From Rheinheimera sp. (GTDB lineage Bacteria > Pseudomonadota > Gammaproteobacteria > Enterobacterales > Alteromonadaceae): a stretch of 64,000 bases of DNA. A model generated the notes under the pieces. It worked only from the letters and a program-made list of their open reading frames with translations. It ran no database searches and was not told where the DNA came from. The stretch spans positions 102,229 to 166,228 of the forward strand of contig DPJG01000001.1 in NCBI GenBank assembly GCA_003543135.1, given 5' to 3'. Made by a program: the position numbers and the translations under genes. Shown here in pieces: positions 44,996-54,621 of the stretch (position 1 is the stretch's first letter; each line of letters opens with the position of its first letter).

Positions 44996-45892
44996 TTAGT
45001 GGGCTGAGCCTGTGCTAAGCAGGTCGCGCAGTGGCTGATAAGGCGCATCATCCACAGGTGCCAGATGGGTGCTCTGGCCAAATTCCGCCCAGCCCTGTTG
45101 CAGGCCCTGTAATACTGCAGCAGCTTGTGGCGCCTTGCTAAGTTGTTGACTCAGCTGGTTACAAGGCAAAGTCTGACTGTTACAAAGTAAAGCGCCAAAA
45201 GGCAATTCGGCGGAGCGCCAAATTTCGCTGACACCTGCTGGCAGCTGTGCCGGTAAGGTTGCGCTGGCCACTATGCCAAGGCCTTGTTCGCTTGCGGCCA
45301 GGGCTGGTAGTACCGCCTGGTGACTGCCAACATAGTTAAACTTCAGCTTTAAAAACTGCCCGGCCAGTTGTTGTTTCAGCGCTGCAGTGGCAATTAAGCC
45401 GCCGGACGCCGAATCAGGCCAGACCGCAAATACCGTCAGTGGTTGGCCTTGTGGTAACAACAGTTGCAGCTGCTGAAAATTGGTTACATTTTTGCCAAGC
45501 AAACTCGAGGTATACACAGCTTGTTGCTGCGTCTGCTGACCAGCAGGCACCAGAAAATTCAGCATGGTTTGATTCTGCAGCTGAATTTGCAGGTATGCCA
45601 CCAGATTGGGCACCACCAGATCGGCTTTGCCCTGCACCGCCAGCTGCACCAGCTCATCCGGTTTGGTTGCCACTAGTACTGTCACCTGCTGCTGTTGCTG
45701 AGCAGCCAGCCAGTTGGCTAAGGGGGTCACGGCCGCCTGCCGGTTGATGTCCGGGTAGGCATAAGTGGCCACCACCAGCGGTTTGCTGTGGCCCTGCAGG
45801 CTGAAAAAAACGCAGCACAGCAACAGGGGCAGCAGCAAATGCAGCGGTTGCCGCAACAGTGCAGAACATAAAGGCATCAGTGGCACTTGCAT
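44996..45892 (-). CDS. PhnD/SsuA-like periplasmic binding protein, solo
   Basis: A 298-residue exported protein. A signal segment (about 14-36) is followed by a phosphonate/transferrin-type binding fold with VVATYAYPDINRQAAVTPLANWLAAQQQQQVTVLVA, GKADLVVPNLVAYLQIQ and GGLIATAALKQQLAG. No ABC permease gene is next to it. A chemoreceptor gene lies 100 bases upstream on the same strand, so binding-protein-assisted sensing is conceivable, but that receptor is cytoplasmic. Confidence 0.8.
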   Translation of the reverse strand: MQVPLMPLCSALLRQPLHLLLPLLLCCVFFSLQGHSKPLVVATYAYPDINRQAAVTPLANWLAAQQQQQVTVLVATKPDELVQLAVQGKADLVVPNLVAYLQIQLQNQTMLNFLVPAGQQTQQQAVYTSSLLGKNVTNFQQLQLLLPQGQPLTVFAVWPDSASGGLIATAALKQQLAGQFLKLKFNYVGSHQAVLPALAASEQGLGIVASATLPAQLPAGVSEIWRSAELPFGALLCNSQTLPCNQLSQQLSKAPQAAAVLQGLQQGWAEFGQSTHLAPVDDAPYQPLRDLLSTGSAH

Positions 45893-45993
45893 AAAAAACC
45901 TGTGCAGATTAAAGGGAGGCCTTCAGCTTAGCGTTTTGCCGGCTTGTGCGTCCAGTGCTGGCAGTGCGGCAGCTCAGGGGCGCGGCCAAAAGG

Positions 45994-47319
45994 TTATTTA
46001 ATCCGATTGGCAAATTTTGACACCGAATCAACCACTTGTTGTGCTGCCAGCTGGATATCGTCAATCACCAGCCGGGCCTGGCCAATCAGCGCATTCACAT
46101 CCCGGGCTTGTTGCTGGCTTTGCTCTATCATTTGCACCGCACTGGACGACAGCTGCTGATTGCGGTTCACCACATCCACTATCTCCACTGTGGCTGCGCT
46201 GGTGCGCGACGCCAGTTGACGCACTTCGTCCGCCACTACGGCAAAACCGCGACCTTGTTCACCGGCCCGGGCTGCTTCAATAGCGGCATTAAGCGCCAGC
46301 AGATTGGTTTGATCGGCAATGCCCTGAATACTCTGGATAATACTTTGCACCAGCTGGCCCTGGTGGGCCAGATCGTTAATGTTTTCCACCGCTTTACTCA
46401 TCTGGGCTTCCAGCTGCTCCATTACTGCGGCTGTGTTGTGCATCACCTGTTTGCCCTGGCGCGAGCTTTCGTCTGTGGCCTGTGAGGTGGAAAATGCCAC
46501 CTGGGCGGCGCTGCCCACTTCCCGTTCCTGCAGCACCTGATCGGTAATCACAGTGGCAAACTTCACCACTTTGTAAAATTCACCACGGGCATTGGCGATA
46601 GGGTTGTAAGACGCTTCCAGCCAGACTTCACGGCCGGCACTGTCGACCCGGCGAAAACGGTCGGCGACAAACTGGCCCTGACCTAAACGTTGCCAGAACT
46701 GGCTGTATTCGCTGCTTTGATGAATTTCGGCCGGACAAAACATTTTGTGATGTTTACCGGCAATATCAGTAAGCCGGTAGCCCATGGCCTGTAAAAACAA
46801 GTCGTTAGCGCTCAGTACATGGCCTTGCATATCAAATTCAATGACGGCGGTAGAGCGTTGCATGGCTTTGATCAGCGCATCATGCTGTTGTGACGTTTCG
46901 ATGGTGCGGGTCAGGTTATTGGCGTAAATTTCAAAATGATCCAGCTTACCAGCGCTGGTTTTTACCGGGCAAAGCGCAGCGCGCAACCAGAATTCCTGCC
47001 CCTGCCGGTTGGCAATTTGCCAGGCTCCTATCCAGAAATCTCCGGTTCTGAGCGCAGTGGCCAGCTTGTTAAAGTGTTCAGTTTGCTGCAAAAAAGACGG
47101 CACTAAATCCAGCACTGGCCGGCCAATCACGTCAGTTTCATTAAGGGCACTTTCATTGCAAAAGTTCGCATTCACAGCCCGGATTTTGCCGCTATCATCC
47201 ATCGTTAAGCGCATCATTTGTTTACTGACGCTGTCACGAATTTGCTTTTGCATACTGACTTGTTCTTTTAACTGCTGGTTTTCTTCCCGCAAAGCCCTGA
47301 GGCCGAACCAATCAAACAT
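45994..47319 (-). CDS. Soluble PAS-PAS methyl-accepting chemotaxis protein
   Basis: A 441-residue receptor with no membrane helix. A short coiled coil (about 10-35) is followed by two PAS domains (about 35-140 and 155-265; [31 protein letters not shown] and [30 protein letters not shown]). The signalling domain (about 285-430) has the tip [40 protein letters not shown]. The double PAS suggests sensing of redox state or a small ligand inside the cell. ATG 47319 follows GAGGA. A start at 47367 is rejected. Confidence 0.92.
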   Translation of the reverse strand: MFDWFGLRALREENQQLKEQVSMQKQIRDSVSKQMMRLTMDDSGKIRAVNANFCNESALNETDVIGRPVLDLVPSFLQQTEHFNKLATALRTGDFWIGAWQIANRQGQEFWLRAALCPVKTSAGKLDHFEIYANNLTRTIETSQQHDALIKAMQRSTAVIEFDMQGHVLSANDLFLQAMGYRLTDIAGKHHKMFCPAEIHQSSEYSQFWQRLGQGQFVADRFRRVDSAGREVWLEASYNPIANARGEFYKVVKFATVITDQVLQEREVGSAAQVAFSTSQATDESSRQGKQVMHNTAAVMEQLEAQMSKAVENINDLAHQGQLVQSIIQSIQGIADQTNLLALNAAIEAARAGEQGRGFAVVADEVRQLASRTSAATVEIVDVVNRNQQLSSSAVQMIEQSQQQARDVNALIGQARLVIDDIQLAAQQVVDSVSKFANRIK

Positions 47320-47928
47320 AAACCATCCTCTGATTTGAGTGCACTTATCAGTTTGCAAGTACTGCATTGACTCTATACAGCAAGTATCGATAACTCAAGG
47401 TGTTGTCTGATGCTCCTGGGCCGGAAGAGGCTATCTGTGATTGGCTTTTGTTGTTTTTGTATCGCCTGGGCTTGCTGTACCCGGGGGCGTTTTGATGCCT
47501 GTTGTTTTGACTCGCTTTTGAGGGGCTGCCTGCTTTTCAACATCTGGGGGCAGCGACTGGCGCCGTCGGTCGCTTCAAATAGTTGGCGTGTTAAAACCTT
47601 AAACTGCCGATTTTTGCCGGCTTGGCTTAAAGGGGAAGAGCGCAGGCTTGGGGAATTGGTTTCTGGTTGGTGCCAGCAGTGGCTGTCCGCCGGTTAACAA
47701 ATGAACGAACCTTGCTGGAACTCACTGTGTAAAAACTCGTTTTTCGCCTTATATTGGCTGTATGTTTTTCAATACATTGAGGTTGATTACAACAAGACCT
47801 GAAGGCATAGTACTTTTGGCTGCCTAAGCCAAGAGTTTTGAATTGAAAAGCAGGACTTAGCAAAGTGTCTACTGTTGCCGGTACAGATCAATTCAATAAA
47901 AAACACAGACGCAGCAATGGAGCAAGGA
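47320..47928. other. 609-base stretch without a convincing gene
   Basis: A 95-codon frame (47410-47697) is rich in Cys and Trp and fits no family, so I do not call it. TGTAT-N8-ATACA near 47760-47780 is a minor dyad. The rightward promoter of the next gene and the leftward promoter of the chemoreceptor gene must lie here. Confidence 0.45.
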
Positions 47929-48642
47929 ATGTCGCTTAAGTTATTGATCAGTATGTGTGCATCTGGTGTGTTGTTGTGGGTGGTGGCAATACAGTCTAAA
48001 CCACTGTCAAATAACTGGTTAGTCATTGATGTACCTGAGTTTCAATTGTCTTCTGAGCTGGCAAAACAATTGCCTGATCAATGTCTGCAAAATACTGAAC
48101 TGATGCTATTGCAGTATCAATTGGACTTTCGCAAATCAAACAACTTAAAACAGAGCTTAAGCCAACTTCACGATAGAAATCAGGACTATTTCTATCAGCC
48201 TCTGCTTGATTTTATGGCCCCAAAATCTATTGCTTTGGATCCTATGACTCTCAGGCCTGGTTTTGAGCAAGATGCGGTACAGGTGGATCGAAGAGTTCGA
48301 CGGATCGAATTGCGTTTTGGCAAGTATCCGACCAGTAATGCTCTGTCTCTTGTTTACGATTTTACGGTAGATCATGCCGGCGAAATTATCATCACTGAAA
48401 ATCCTTCAAATCAGCGAAAAACTTCAGTACCGCCGGTTGCGATCCAAGACCCCGAATATCAAACAGGATTGGTTGACGGTTCCTCGCGTATCACTGACTG
48501 TATGGCAGCGGCATTGCCCTTGTTGCGATCTGATTTAAGCTGGCAATTTGCACAAATACCGGGAGAAAAGGGCTGTGAACTGCGAGGGCAAGCGACAGAA
48601 CAGGTGCAGATGAAATTTCTGGCGACTTGCCCTTCACTTTGA
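47929..48642 (+). CDS. Unrecognised membrane-anchored or exported protein
   Basis: A 237-residue protein with one N-terminal hydrophobic segment (about 2-22, SLKLLISMCASGVLLWVVAI) followed by a polar, probably periplasmic part with VDRRVRRIELRFGKYPTSNALSLVYDFTVD and four mature cysteines. I know no family for it. ATG 47929 is chosen, with GGAG six bases upstream. ATG 47917 and TTG 47875 are in frame. By eye its DNA is AT-richer than nearby genes, and its glutamine bias is weaker, which hints at acquisition. Confidence 0.6.
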   Translation: MSLKLLISMCASGVLLWVVAIQSKPLSNNWLVIDVPEFQLSSELAKQLPDQCLQNTELMLLQYQLDFRKSNNLKQSLSQLHDRNQDYFYQPLLDFMAPKSIALDPMTLRPGFEQDAVQVDRRVRRIELRFGKYPTSNALSLVYDFTVDHAGEIIITENPSNQRKTSVPPVAIQDPEYQTGLVDGSSRITDCMAAALPLLRSDLSWQFAQIPGEKGCELRGQATEQVQMKFLATCPSL

Positions 48643-48816
48643 TTGTCGGTGCGACCTTAATGCAGATGTTTACCTTCAAAAGGTGGCTTTGTGCCAACGG
48701 CTGACATCAAGGATTTCACAGGAAAAGCTGAATTCTTAAAGTTGCCGTTCAGACGTGACGAACTTTGGTCGCCAAGGTTAGTTAAAGGAAAACCCGGTAA
48801 ATATCCGCACAAAAAT

Positions 48817-48845
48817 AATGCCAGTCAGTTTAACTGACTGGCATT
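48817..48845 (-). terminator. Large hairpin, likely terminator of the PEP-CTERM gene
   Basis: AATGCCAGTCAGT (48817-48829) and ACTGACTGGCATT (48833-48845) are perfect reverse complements around TTA. On the minus strand the stem is followed by ATTTTTG, 40 bases past the stop of the PEP-CTERM gene. The left arm recurs at the window end. Confidence 0.7.
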
Positions 48846-48886
48846 CCCACAATAATGTTGTGTTTTTTTGAATGGTATCAATAAGC

Positions 48887-49552
48887 TTATTGCTTTTTGA
48901 AGCGGCGTAATCCTAAGGCAACTAAGGTCAAACCGAAGATGGCAAGAGTTGATGGCTCTGGAATATCGTTTTTCGGGGCGTTATAGGTAAATACCAAACG
49001 TTCCCATTCAGTACCTTCGTAGATACTATAGTTACTACCACTTCTCCAGCCGTTATAAACATGCAGAGGAGATAAAGCTGAATTTTGGTTCCAATAACCT
49101 GCCGACATAGACGTATGCCAACTTAAACGGTCTCTTTCATTCAAACCTGCGGTGTCAGCAGTTGTTTGACTGATCATGTCACCTAAACCAGCAAAACCCA
49201 TTGAATAACCGTTGAAATACCACTGTGCGCCATTTGAAGTTCTTGTTGTATTTACCGAGGTATAGGCTGTTACATCAGAGAATAAAGCAGCTGCCAGCGT
49301 ATCAATTTTGTTTGATGAGCTTAACGCACCAGCCAGCATCACATAACTACCATTACAAGTACCAAACATATCTGTAATGGATACACTGCTACCGTAGTTG
49401 CTGCGATGGCAAAGTGTCCAACCCCAATCAGCAGTTACCGTAGAGAAATTGATATCATTTTGCACGCCAACAGGCACGACACCGGCTTGGGCAACATGAC
49501 TGAGAGATAACACCAATCCAGCGACTGCTGCTTTTAACATTTTATTTTTCAT
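48887..49552 (-). CDS. PEP-CTERM sorting-domain exported protein
   Basis: A 221-residue protein. A signal peptide (about 1-23, ending VAQAG) and a beta-rich body with aromatic residues lead to the C-terminal tripartite signal: IPEPSTLAIFG, a membrane helix (GLTLVALG), and basic RRFKKQ. PEP-CTERM proteins are processed by an exosortase (EpsH family) and often go to exopolysaccharide matrix. No exosortase gene is in this window. ATG 49552 has GGAAA upstream. A longer frame to 49618 is not needed. Confidence 0.85.
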   Translation of the reverse strand: MKNKMLKAAVAGLVLSLSHVAQAGVVPVGVQNDINFSTVTADWGWTLCHRSNYGSSVSITDMFGTCNGSYVMLAGALSSSNKIDTLAAALFSDVTAYTSVNTTRTSNGAQWYFNGYSMGFAGLGDMISQTTADTAGLNERDRLSWHTSMSAGYWNQNSALSPLHVYNGWRSGSNYSIYEGTEWERLVFTYNAPKNDIPEPSTLAIFGLTLVALGLRRFKKQ

Positions 49553-50033
49553 GATGATTTCCAAAGGATTGACGATTTTTACCCATAGATCGGAATTGAA
49601 CAGCACTTTTAATGCCAATATTTAAAGTCATTTAATTTCAATGCGTTACTTGAGTTTGTCATTTTTTCTTACAAAATATGTAAAGAAAGATGACATAAAA
49701 TAATGGCGCCAGATGAATATTTATCCCAGGGATTGGGTTTGAGAATAATTTCCGCGGGAAGGCAGGCTTCGCATACACACAAGGAAAAAGCGGGCTGAAG
49801 TAAACGAACAGTGCATATGATGAAGTTGCTTCTATTTGGTAAAACGCAAAGCGGGTTACAGCAGATATCTACGCTGCACTAAAAACAAAAAAGATAAGCG
49901 CCTTGTGGCGCATATCTTTTTTTAAAACCAGCTTAAAAACAACGTTGTTTAAAAGCTGGCTGTTTAACAGCAGGGCTGTGTTCAAGCAACTTCGCTTCAA
50001 CCTGCTGCTATTTAAAAACGCAGCTATGTCAGC
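49553..50033. other. 481-base region with three consecutive hairpins downstream of hutU
   Basis: No gene is seen. Nearest hutU is a nested hairpin AGCAGG...AAGC/GCTT...CCTGCT (about 49970-50008). Next is the near-palindrome at 49928-49959 (14 of 16 pairs, CCAGCTT...AAGCTGG), and then the terminator at 49887-49923. The left part, AT-rich, should hold the PEP-CTERM promoter. Confidence 0.55.
49887..49923. terminator. Bidirectional intrinsic terminator downstream of hutU
   Basis: AAAAAAGATA-A-GCGCC pairs with GGCGC-A-TATCTTTTTT (15 pairs, one A-A mismatch, TTGT loop), with A and T runs on both sides. It is about 110 bases past the hutU stop. Confidence 0.8.
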
Positions 50034-52031
50034 TTAAAACAACTGCTCAAGAAGATCGTCGTCTACTCTGTTGGCCAGCGTGACCTGTAACTTAGGCGTG
50101 CGTGCCATTTCACGGCGGATGGCAAAATCGGCTTCATTGTTACGCGCCCAGCTGCGGCGGGCGATGCCGTTGTTGACGTCAAAAAACAACATCGACTTTA
50201 AGCGGCGATCTGCCTCCACTGAGCCGTCCAGCAACATGCCAAAACCGCCGTTCATCACCTCACCCCAGCCCACACCGCCGCCGTTGTGAATCGACACCCA
50301 GGTGGCGCCGCGGAAGCTGTCGCCAATCACGTTGTGAATGGCCATATCGGCGGTAAAACGGCTGCCGTCATAAATGTTAGAGGTTTCGCGGAACGGCGAG
50401 TCGGTGCCGCTGACATCGTGATGGTCACGGCCTAATACCACAGGGCCAATTTCACCGCGTTTTATCGCAGCGTTAAAAGCAGCGGCAATTTCAGCACGGC
50501 CTTCAGCGTCGGCGTATAAAATGCGCGCCTGAGAACCCACCACCAGCTTGTTTTGTTTGGCATCCAAAATCCAGCTGATATTGTCCTGCATCTGCTGCTG
50601 AATTTCTTCCGGCGCAGCTAACATCAAACGTTTTAACACTTGTGCGGCAATGGCATCGGTTTTATCTAAATCTTCCGGCTTGCCTGAAGTACAAACCCAG
50701 CGGAAAGGGCCAAAACCATAGTCAAAACACATAGGGCCTAAAATATCCTGCACATAAGACGGATATTTAAAGTCGATGCCGTTTTGCGCCATCACATCGC
50801 CACCGGCGCGTGAGGCTTCCAGCAAAAACGCATTGCCGTAGTCAAAGAAATAAGTGCCTTTGGCTGTGTGTTTATTCACGATAGCGGCGTGACGTTTTAA
50901 GGTGTCCTGCACCTTGGCTCTGAATAATTCCGGCTCCTCGCGGATTAACCGGTTGGCTTCATCATATGAAATGCCAACAGGGTAATAACCGCCCGACCAG
51001 GGGTTATGTAATGAGGTTTGGTCTGAACCTAAATGCACAAAAATATCTTCGGCATCAAAGGCTTCCCATACATCCACCACGTTGCCGATATAAGCAATAG
51101 ACACCACTTCGGCCTTGGCCTGGGCTTGTTTTACCCGGCTAATTAAGGCCGGCATAGTGTCAATCAGCTCATCCACCCAACCTTGCTGGTGACGTTTGGT
51201 GGCGGCTTTTGGGTTCACCTCAGCACAAACGGTAATGCACTGCGCAATATTGCCGGCTTTTGGCTGAGCGCCGCTCATGCCCCCCAGGCCAGCTGTTAAG
51301 AAAATTTTGCCTTTGGGGCTATCGCCTTTTGGCAGCACTTTGCGAAACGCATTCATCACCGTAATGGTGGTGCCATGCACTATGCCCTGCGGGCCAATAT
51401 ACATAAAAGAGCCGGCGGTCATCTGGCCATATTGGGTGACGCCCAGGGCGTTAAACCGCTCCCAATCATCCGGTTTGGAATAGTTCGGGATCATCATGCC
51501 GTTGGTCACCACCACTCTTGGCGCTTCTACCGATGACGGGAATAAACCCATCGGATGGCCTGAGTACATATGCAAAGTCTGGTCTTCGGCCATTTCGCTT
51601 AAGTACTTCATGGTTAAGCGGTATTGCGCCCAGTTTTGGAACACTGCGCCATTGCCACCATAAGTAATCAACTCTTCCGGATGCTGCGCCACAGCCGGGT
51701 CGAGGTTATTGTCAATCATCAGCATAATGGCAGCGGCCTGCTGGCATTTGGCCGGATAATCGCTGATAGCCCGGGCTTTAATCTCATAATCCGGCTTAAA
51801 GCGGTACATATAAATACGGCCAAAGTCATTCAGTTCTTTGGCAAATTCCACTGCCAGTTCCGCATGCCATGCCTTGGGGAAATACCGCAGCGCATTACGC
51901 ACCGCCAGTTGTTTTTCCGCTTTGGTTAAAATGTCTTTGCGTTTAGGCGCACGGTTGGCGCCTACAGGGTAAGCTTTGGCTGCTGGCAGCTCTGCTGGAA
52001 TACCTTGTTTGATTTGATCCTGAAAAGTCAT
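50034..52031 (-). CDS. hutU: Urocanate hydratase, long form
   Basis: A 665-residue enzyme turning urocanate into imidazolonepropionate with tightly bound NAD. LITYGGNGAVFQNWAQYRLTMKYLSEM, GLGGMSGAQPKAGN, FVHLGSDQTSLHNPWSGGYYPVGISYDEA and GDHHDVSGTDSPFRETSNIYDGS are urocanase signatures. Common bacterial HutU is about 556 residues. This one is about 110 longer, like the forms in Bacteroidetes and eukaryotes as I recall. AAGGAG lies eight bases before ATG 52031. A GTG nine bases earlier overlaps that site and is rejected. It follows hutH by 12 bases. Confidence 0.93.
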   Translation of the reverse strand: MTFQDQIKQGIPAELPAAKAYPVGANRAPKRKDILTKAEKQLAVRNALRYFPKAWHAELAVEFAKELNDFGRIYMYRFKPDYEIKARAISDYPAKCQQAAAIMLMIDNNLDPAVAQHPEELITYGGNGAVFQNWAQYRLTMKYLSEMAEDQTLHMYSGHPMGLFPSSVEAPRVVVTNGMMIPNYSKPDDWERFNALGVTQYGQMTAGSFMYIGPQGIVHGTTITVMNAFRKVLPKGDSPKGKIFLTAGLGGMSGAQPKAGNIAQCITVCAEVNPKAATKRHQQGWVDELIDTMPALISRVKQAQAKAEVVSIAYIGNVVDVWEAFDAEDIFVHLGSDQTSLHNPWSGGYYPVGISYDEANRLIREEPELFRAKVQDTLKRHAAIVNKHTAKGTYFFDYGNAFLLEASRAGGDVMAQNGIDFKYPSYVQDILGPMCFDYGFGPFRWVCTSGKPEDLDKTDAIAAQVLKRLMLAAPEEIQQQMQDNISWILDAKQNKLVVGSQARILYADAEGRAEIAAAFNAAIKRGEIGPVVLGRDHHDVSGTDSPFRETSNIYDGSRFTADMAIHNVIGDSFRGATWVSIHNGGGVGWGEVMNGGFGMLLDGSVEADRRLKSMLFFDVNNGIARRSWARNNEADFAIRREMARTPKLQVTLANRVDDDLLEQLF

Positions 52032-52043
52032 CTGTTGCACTCC

Positions 52044-53552
52044 TTAAACATTGACCGCAAAGTCGACCTTCAAGGCCTGGGTTTTGACCAGTGTGATCAT
52101 GGCGTCGATGTCCGGTTTTAACAGCCGGTCTTCTTCGAGCTTGGCTACTTTGGCGCGGATAATGGCATGATTTTCTTCAATTAAGTCTGAGCAAGTGTTG
52201 GGGCGGCGGAATTCAATGGCCTGAGCTGCGTACATCAGCTCTATCGCCAGAATTTTTTCCAGGTTGCCTAAAATCTGGTTCAGCTTCCGGCCTGAGATAC
52301 TGCCCATAGACACATGATCTTCCTGACCCATTGAGGTAGGCACGCTGTCGGCTGAAGGCGGGAAACATAAAGATTTGTTTTCGGTCACCAGCGCCGCAGT
52401 GGTGTATTGCGGGATCATTAAACCTGAATTTAACCCACCGGCTTTGGTTAACAACCGTGGTAATCCATGCAGGCCTTCCAGCAGCAAATAACAACGGCGG
52501 TCGGAAATATTGCCAAGTTCAGCGGCGGCAATGGAGGTGTAATCCAGCACCATGGCCAGCGGCTGACCGTGGAAACCACCACCGGACAGCGCTTCTTCGC
52601 TGCTAATGACAATAGGGTTGTCGGTCACTGAGTTCATCTCAATTTCAACCAGCTCTTTGAGGTGGTGAAAAGCGTTGCGGGAGGCGCCGTGCACCTGCGG
52701 AATACAACGCAGTGAATATGGGTCCTGCACCCGGGCACAGCCGGTGTGCGAGGCCATATTTTGTGAATTTTTAAATAACCGGCGCATACGCGCTGCCACT
52801 TCGATATTGCCGGCAAATGGGCGGATTTGGTGTAATTCAGGGCGGAACGGCGAGCCGCTGCCTTGCATACCTTCAATACTCATGGCGCCTGCCACATCGG
52901 CTAAATTCAGTAAGTACTGCATTTTGGTCAGTGCGGTAATGCCGTGCGACAAAATAAACTGGGTGCCGTTAATCAGACCCAAACCTTCTTTGGCCTGTAA
53001 TTCCAGCGGCGCTAAACCATGCTGCGCTAAGGCCTCACTGGCCGGCACGCTGCTATTGCCAGCCCAGAATTCACCTTCACCAATCAGTGGCAGGAATAAA
53101 TGTGACAGCGGTGCTAAGTCGCCTGAAGCACCGACAGAACCTTGCTCCGGCACCACTGGGATCAGATCCAGTTCAATAAACTTCAGCATGCGCTCAATTA
53201 CTTCCAGCCGCACACCAGAATAACCCTGGCTCAGCGCATGTACTTTGGTGATCAGCATCAGCTTGGAAATCGCTTTGGCAATAGGTTCACCTACACCCAC
53301 TGCATGGGTGATCAGCAGGTTTTTTTGCAGCAAGGCAGTTTCAGCCGGGGAGATTTGGGTGTCGCATAAAGGGCCAAAACCGGTGTTAATGCCATAAATA
53401 GCTTTGCTGGAGGCCGCCATCACATCCACACAGCTGCGGCTTTGGTTAATTTTGGCGATAGCTTCGGCGCAAAGTTCTGCTTGAATGCTGCCGTCGGCAA
53501 TGCCGTTCACTGTGGCTAAATCGAGACGATCAATACCGTATTTAAAAACCAT
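52044..53552 (-). CDS. hutH: Histidine ammonia-lyase
   Basis: A 502-residue enzyme that removes ammonia from histidine to give urocanate. The residues that cyclise into the MIO group are Ala142-Ser143-Gly144 in GSVGASGDLAPLSH. YGINTGFGPL holds the catalytic tyrosine, and GSPFRPELHQIRPF and QEDHVSMG are conserved. CAGGAG before ATG 53552 sets the start. It is first in a two-gene operon with hutU. hutI and hutG are absent here. Confidence 0.96.
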   Translation of the reverse strand: MVFKYGIDRLDLATVNGIADGSIQAELCAEAIAKINQSRSCVDVMAASSKAIYGINTGFGPLCDTQISPAETALLQKNLLITHAVGVGEPIAKAISKLMLITKVHALSQGYSGVRLEVIERMLKFIELDLIPVVPEQGSVGASGDLAPLSHLFLPLIGEGEFWAGNSSVPASEALAQHGLAPLELQAKEGLGLINGTQFILSHGITALTKMQYLLNLADVAGAMSIEGMQGSGSPFRPELHQIRPFAGNIEVAARMRRLFKNSQNMASHTGCARVQDPYSLRCIPQVHGASRNAFHHLKELVEIEMNSVTDNPIVISSEEALSGGGFHGQPLAMVLDYTSIAAAELGNISDRRCYLLLEGLHGLPRLLTKAGGLNSGLMIPQYTTAALVTENKSLCFPPSADSVPTSMGQEDHVSMGSISGRKLNQILGNLEKILAIELMYAAQAIEFRRPNTCSDLIEENHAIIRAKVAKLEEDRLLKPDIDAMITLVKTQALKVDFAVNV

Positions 53553-53636
53553 GACTGACTCCTGAAATGTCTTGCTGTATGGCCGCCACAAAGGCGTGTG
53601 ATGGTCAAATGCTAGCTTGTGTCAGATGTTTTATAA

Positions 53637-53653
53637 ATACATAATAATCGTAT
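53637..53653. promoter_or_regulatory. LysR-type binding site between hutH and the regulator gene
   Basis: ATAC-N9-GTAT (53637-53653) fits the T-N11-A dyad of LysR-type boxes. It lies 38 bases before the regulator start and 85 bases before hutH, in the 138-base divergent space. Confidence 0.55.
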
Positions 53654-53690
53654 CTTATTCCGGATTTATCGAACTAAAGGCGGTTGGCAA

Positions 53691-54587
53691 ATGCAGGTGC
53701 AGGACGTTGATTTACGCTTATTGCGTATTTTTGTCACTATTGTGGAATGTGGTGGTTTGTCGGCGGCAGAGTCCAGGCTGAATATTGGCCGCTCGACCAT
53801 CAGCACCCATTTATCTGATTTGGAAATTCGTTTAGGTCTGACGCTGTGTAAACGTGGCCGCAGCGGTTTTGAGCTCACCGACGCCGGCCGTATTACCTAT
53901 CAGGCATCACTGGAATTACTGCAACAATGTGAAACCTTTGCCAGCACAGTGGCGGGCTCTAAACACCATTTATCGGGCCGGGTCAGCATTGCCATTATTG
54001 ATACTCTGGTCAGCGACCCCCGTTGTGGTGTGGCCCAGGCGATAGCGGTGCTGAAAGATAAAAGTAATAACCTGCAGTTTGATATTCATGTGTGTGAAGC
54101 GCGGGAAGTAGAAACCAGTGTCGCCAATGGCCGCGCTCTGGTGGGGATTGGCGTGAGCCGCCATCATATCCGCGGTCTGGATTACGAACCACTGCATCTG
54201 GAAACCAACTATCTGTATTGTGGCCAGGGCCATCCGTTATTTGGTTGTGATGCCAAAGATATCCATACTTTATTGGCGCAGGCTGAGGTGATTAGCAGTA
54301 ACTATATGCGGGATAAAGAAATCCGTAACGACGGCCTGAATTACCAGCACAGCGCCAGCGCTTATCACGACGAAGGCATTGCCCATTTAATTTTATCCGG
54401 CAAGTTTATTGGGTATTTACCCGAGCATTACGCCAGTTATTGGGTGGAAAAAGGCCTGTTTCAGGCCATCAGGCCGGAAAAATACCATTATCAAATTCCG
54501 GTGGTGCTTATTACTTCTAAAACCAATGCCACGTCCCCGCTGGCGCAGGCCACTATTAAAACCATCAAGGCTTGTCATAGCGGTTAA
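53691..54587 (+). CDS. LysR-family transcriptional regulator of the hut genes
   Basis: A 298-residue regulator. The N-terminal winged helix (about 5-65, LRLLRIFVTIVECGGLSAAESRLNIGRSTISTHLSDLEIRLG) and a linker helix are followed by the two-lobe effector domain (about 92-290). Divergence from hutH and the shared LysR box suggest control of hutHU, with urocanate or histidine as a possible effector (inference). Most proteobacterial hut operons use the GntR-type HutC instead. Confidence 0.9.
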   Translation: MQVQDVDLRLLRIFVTIVECGGLSAAESRLNIGRSTISTHLSDLEIRLGLTLCKRGRSGFELTDAGRITYQASLELLQQCETFASTVAGSKHHLSGRVSIAIIDTLVSDPRCGVAQAIAVLKDKSNNLQFDIHVCEAREVETSVANGRALVGIGVSRHHIRGLDYEPLHLETNYLYCGQGHPLFGCDAKDIHTLLAQAEVISSNYMRDKEIRNDGLNYQHSASAYHDEGIAHLILSGKFIGYLPEHYASYWVEKGLFQAIRPEKYHYQIPVVLITSKTNATSPLAQATIKTIKACHSG

Positions 54588-54621
54588 AGGCTTTAGCCGT
54601 AACCAGACAACGGTGCGGCTT

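Noticed and set aside
47410-47697. 95-codon frame rich in Cys and Trp
   Set aside because: There is an AGG upstream, but the protein has no recognisable fold or family and an unusual composition. It is probably random frame in a gene-free gap.
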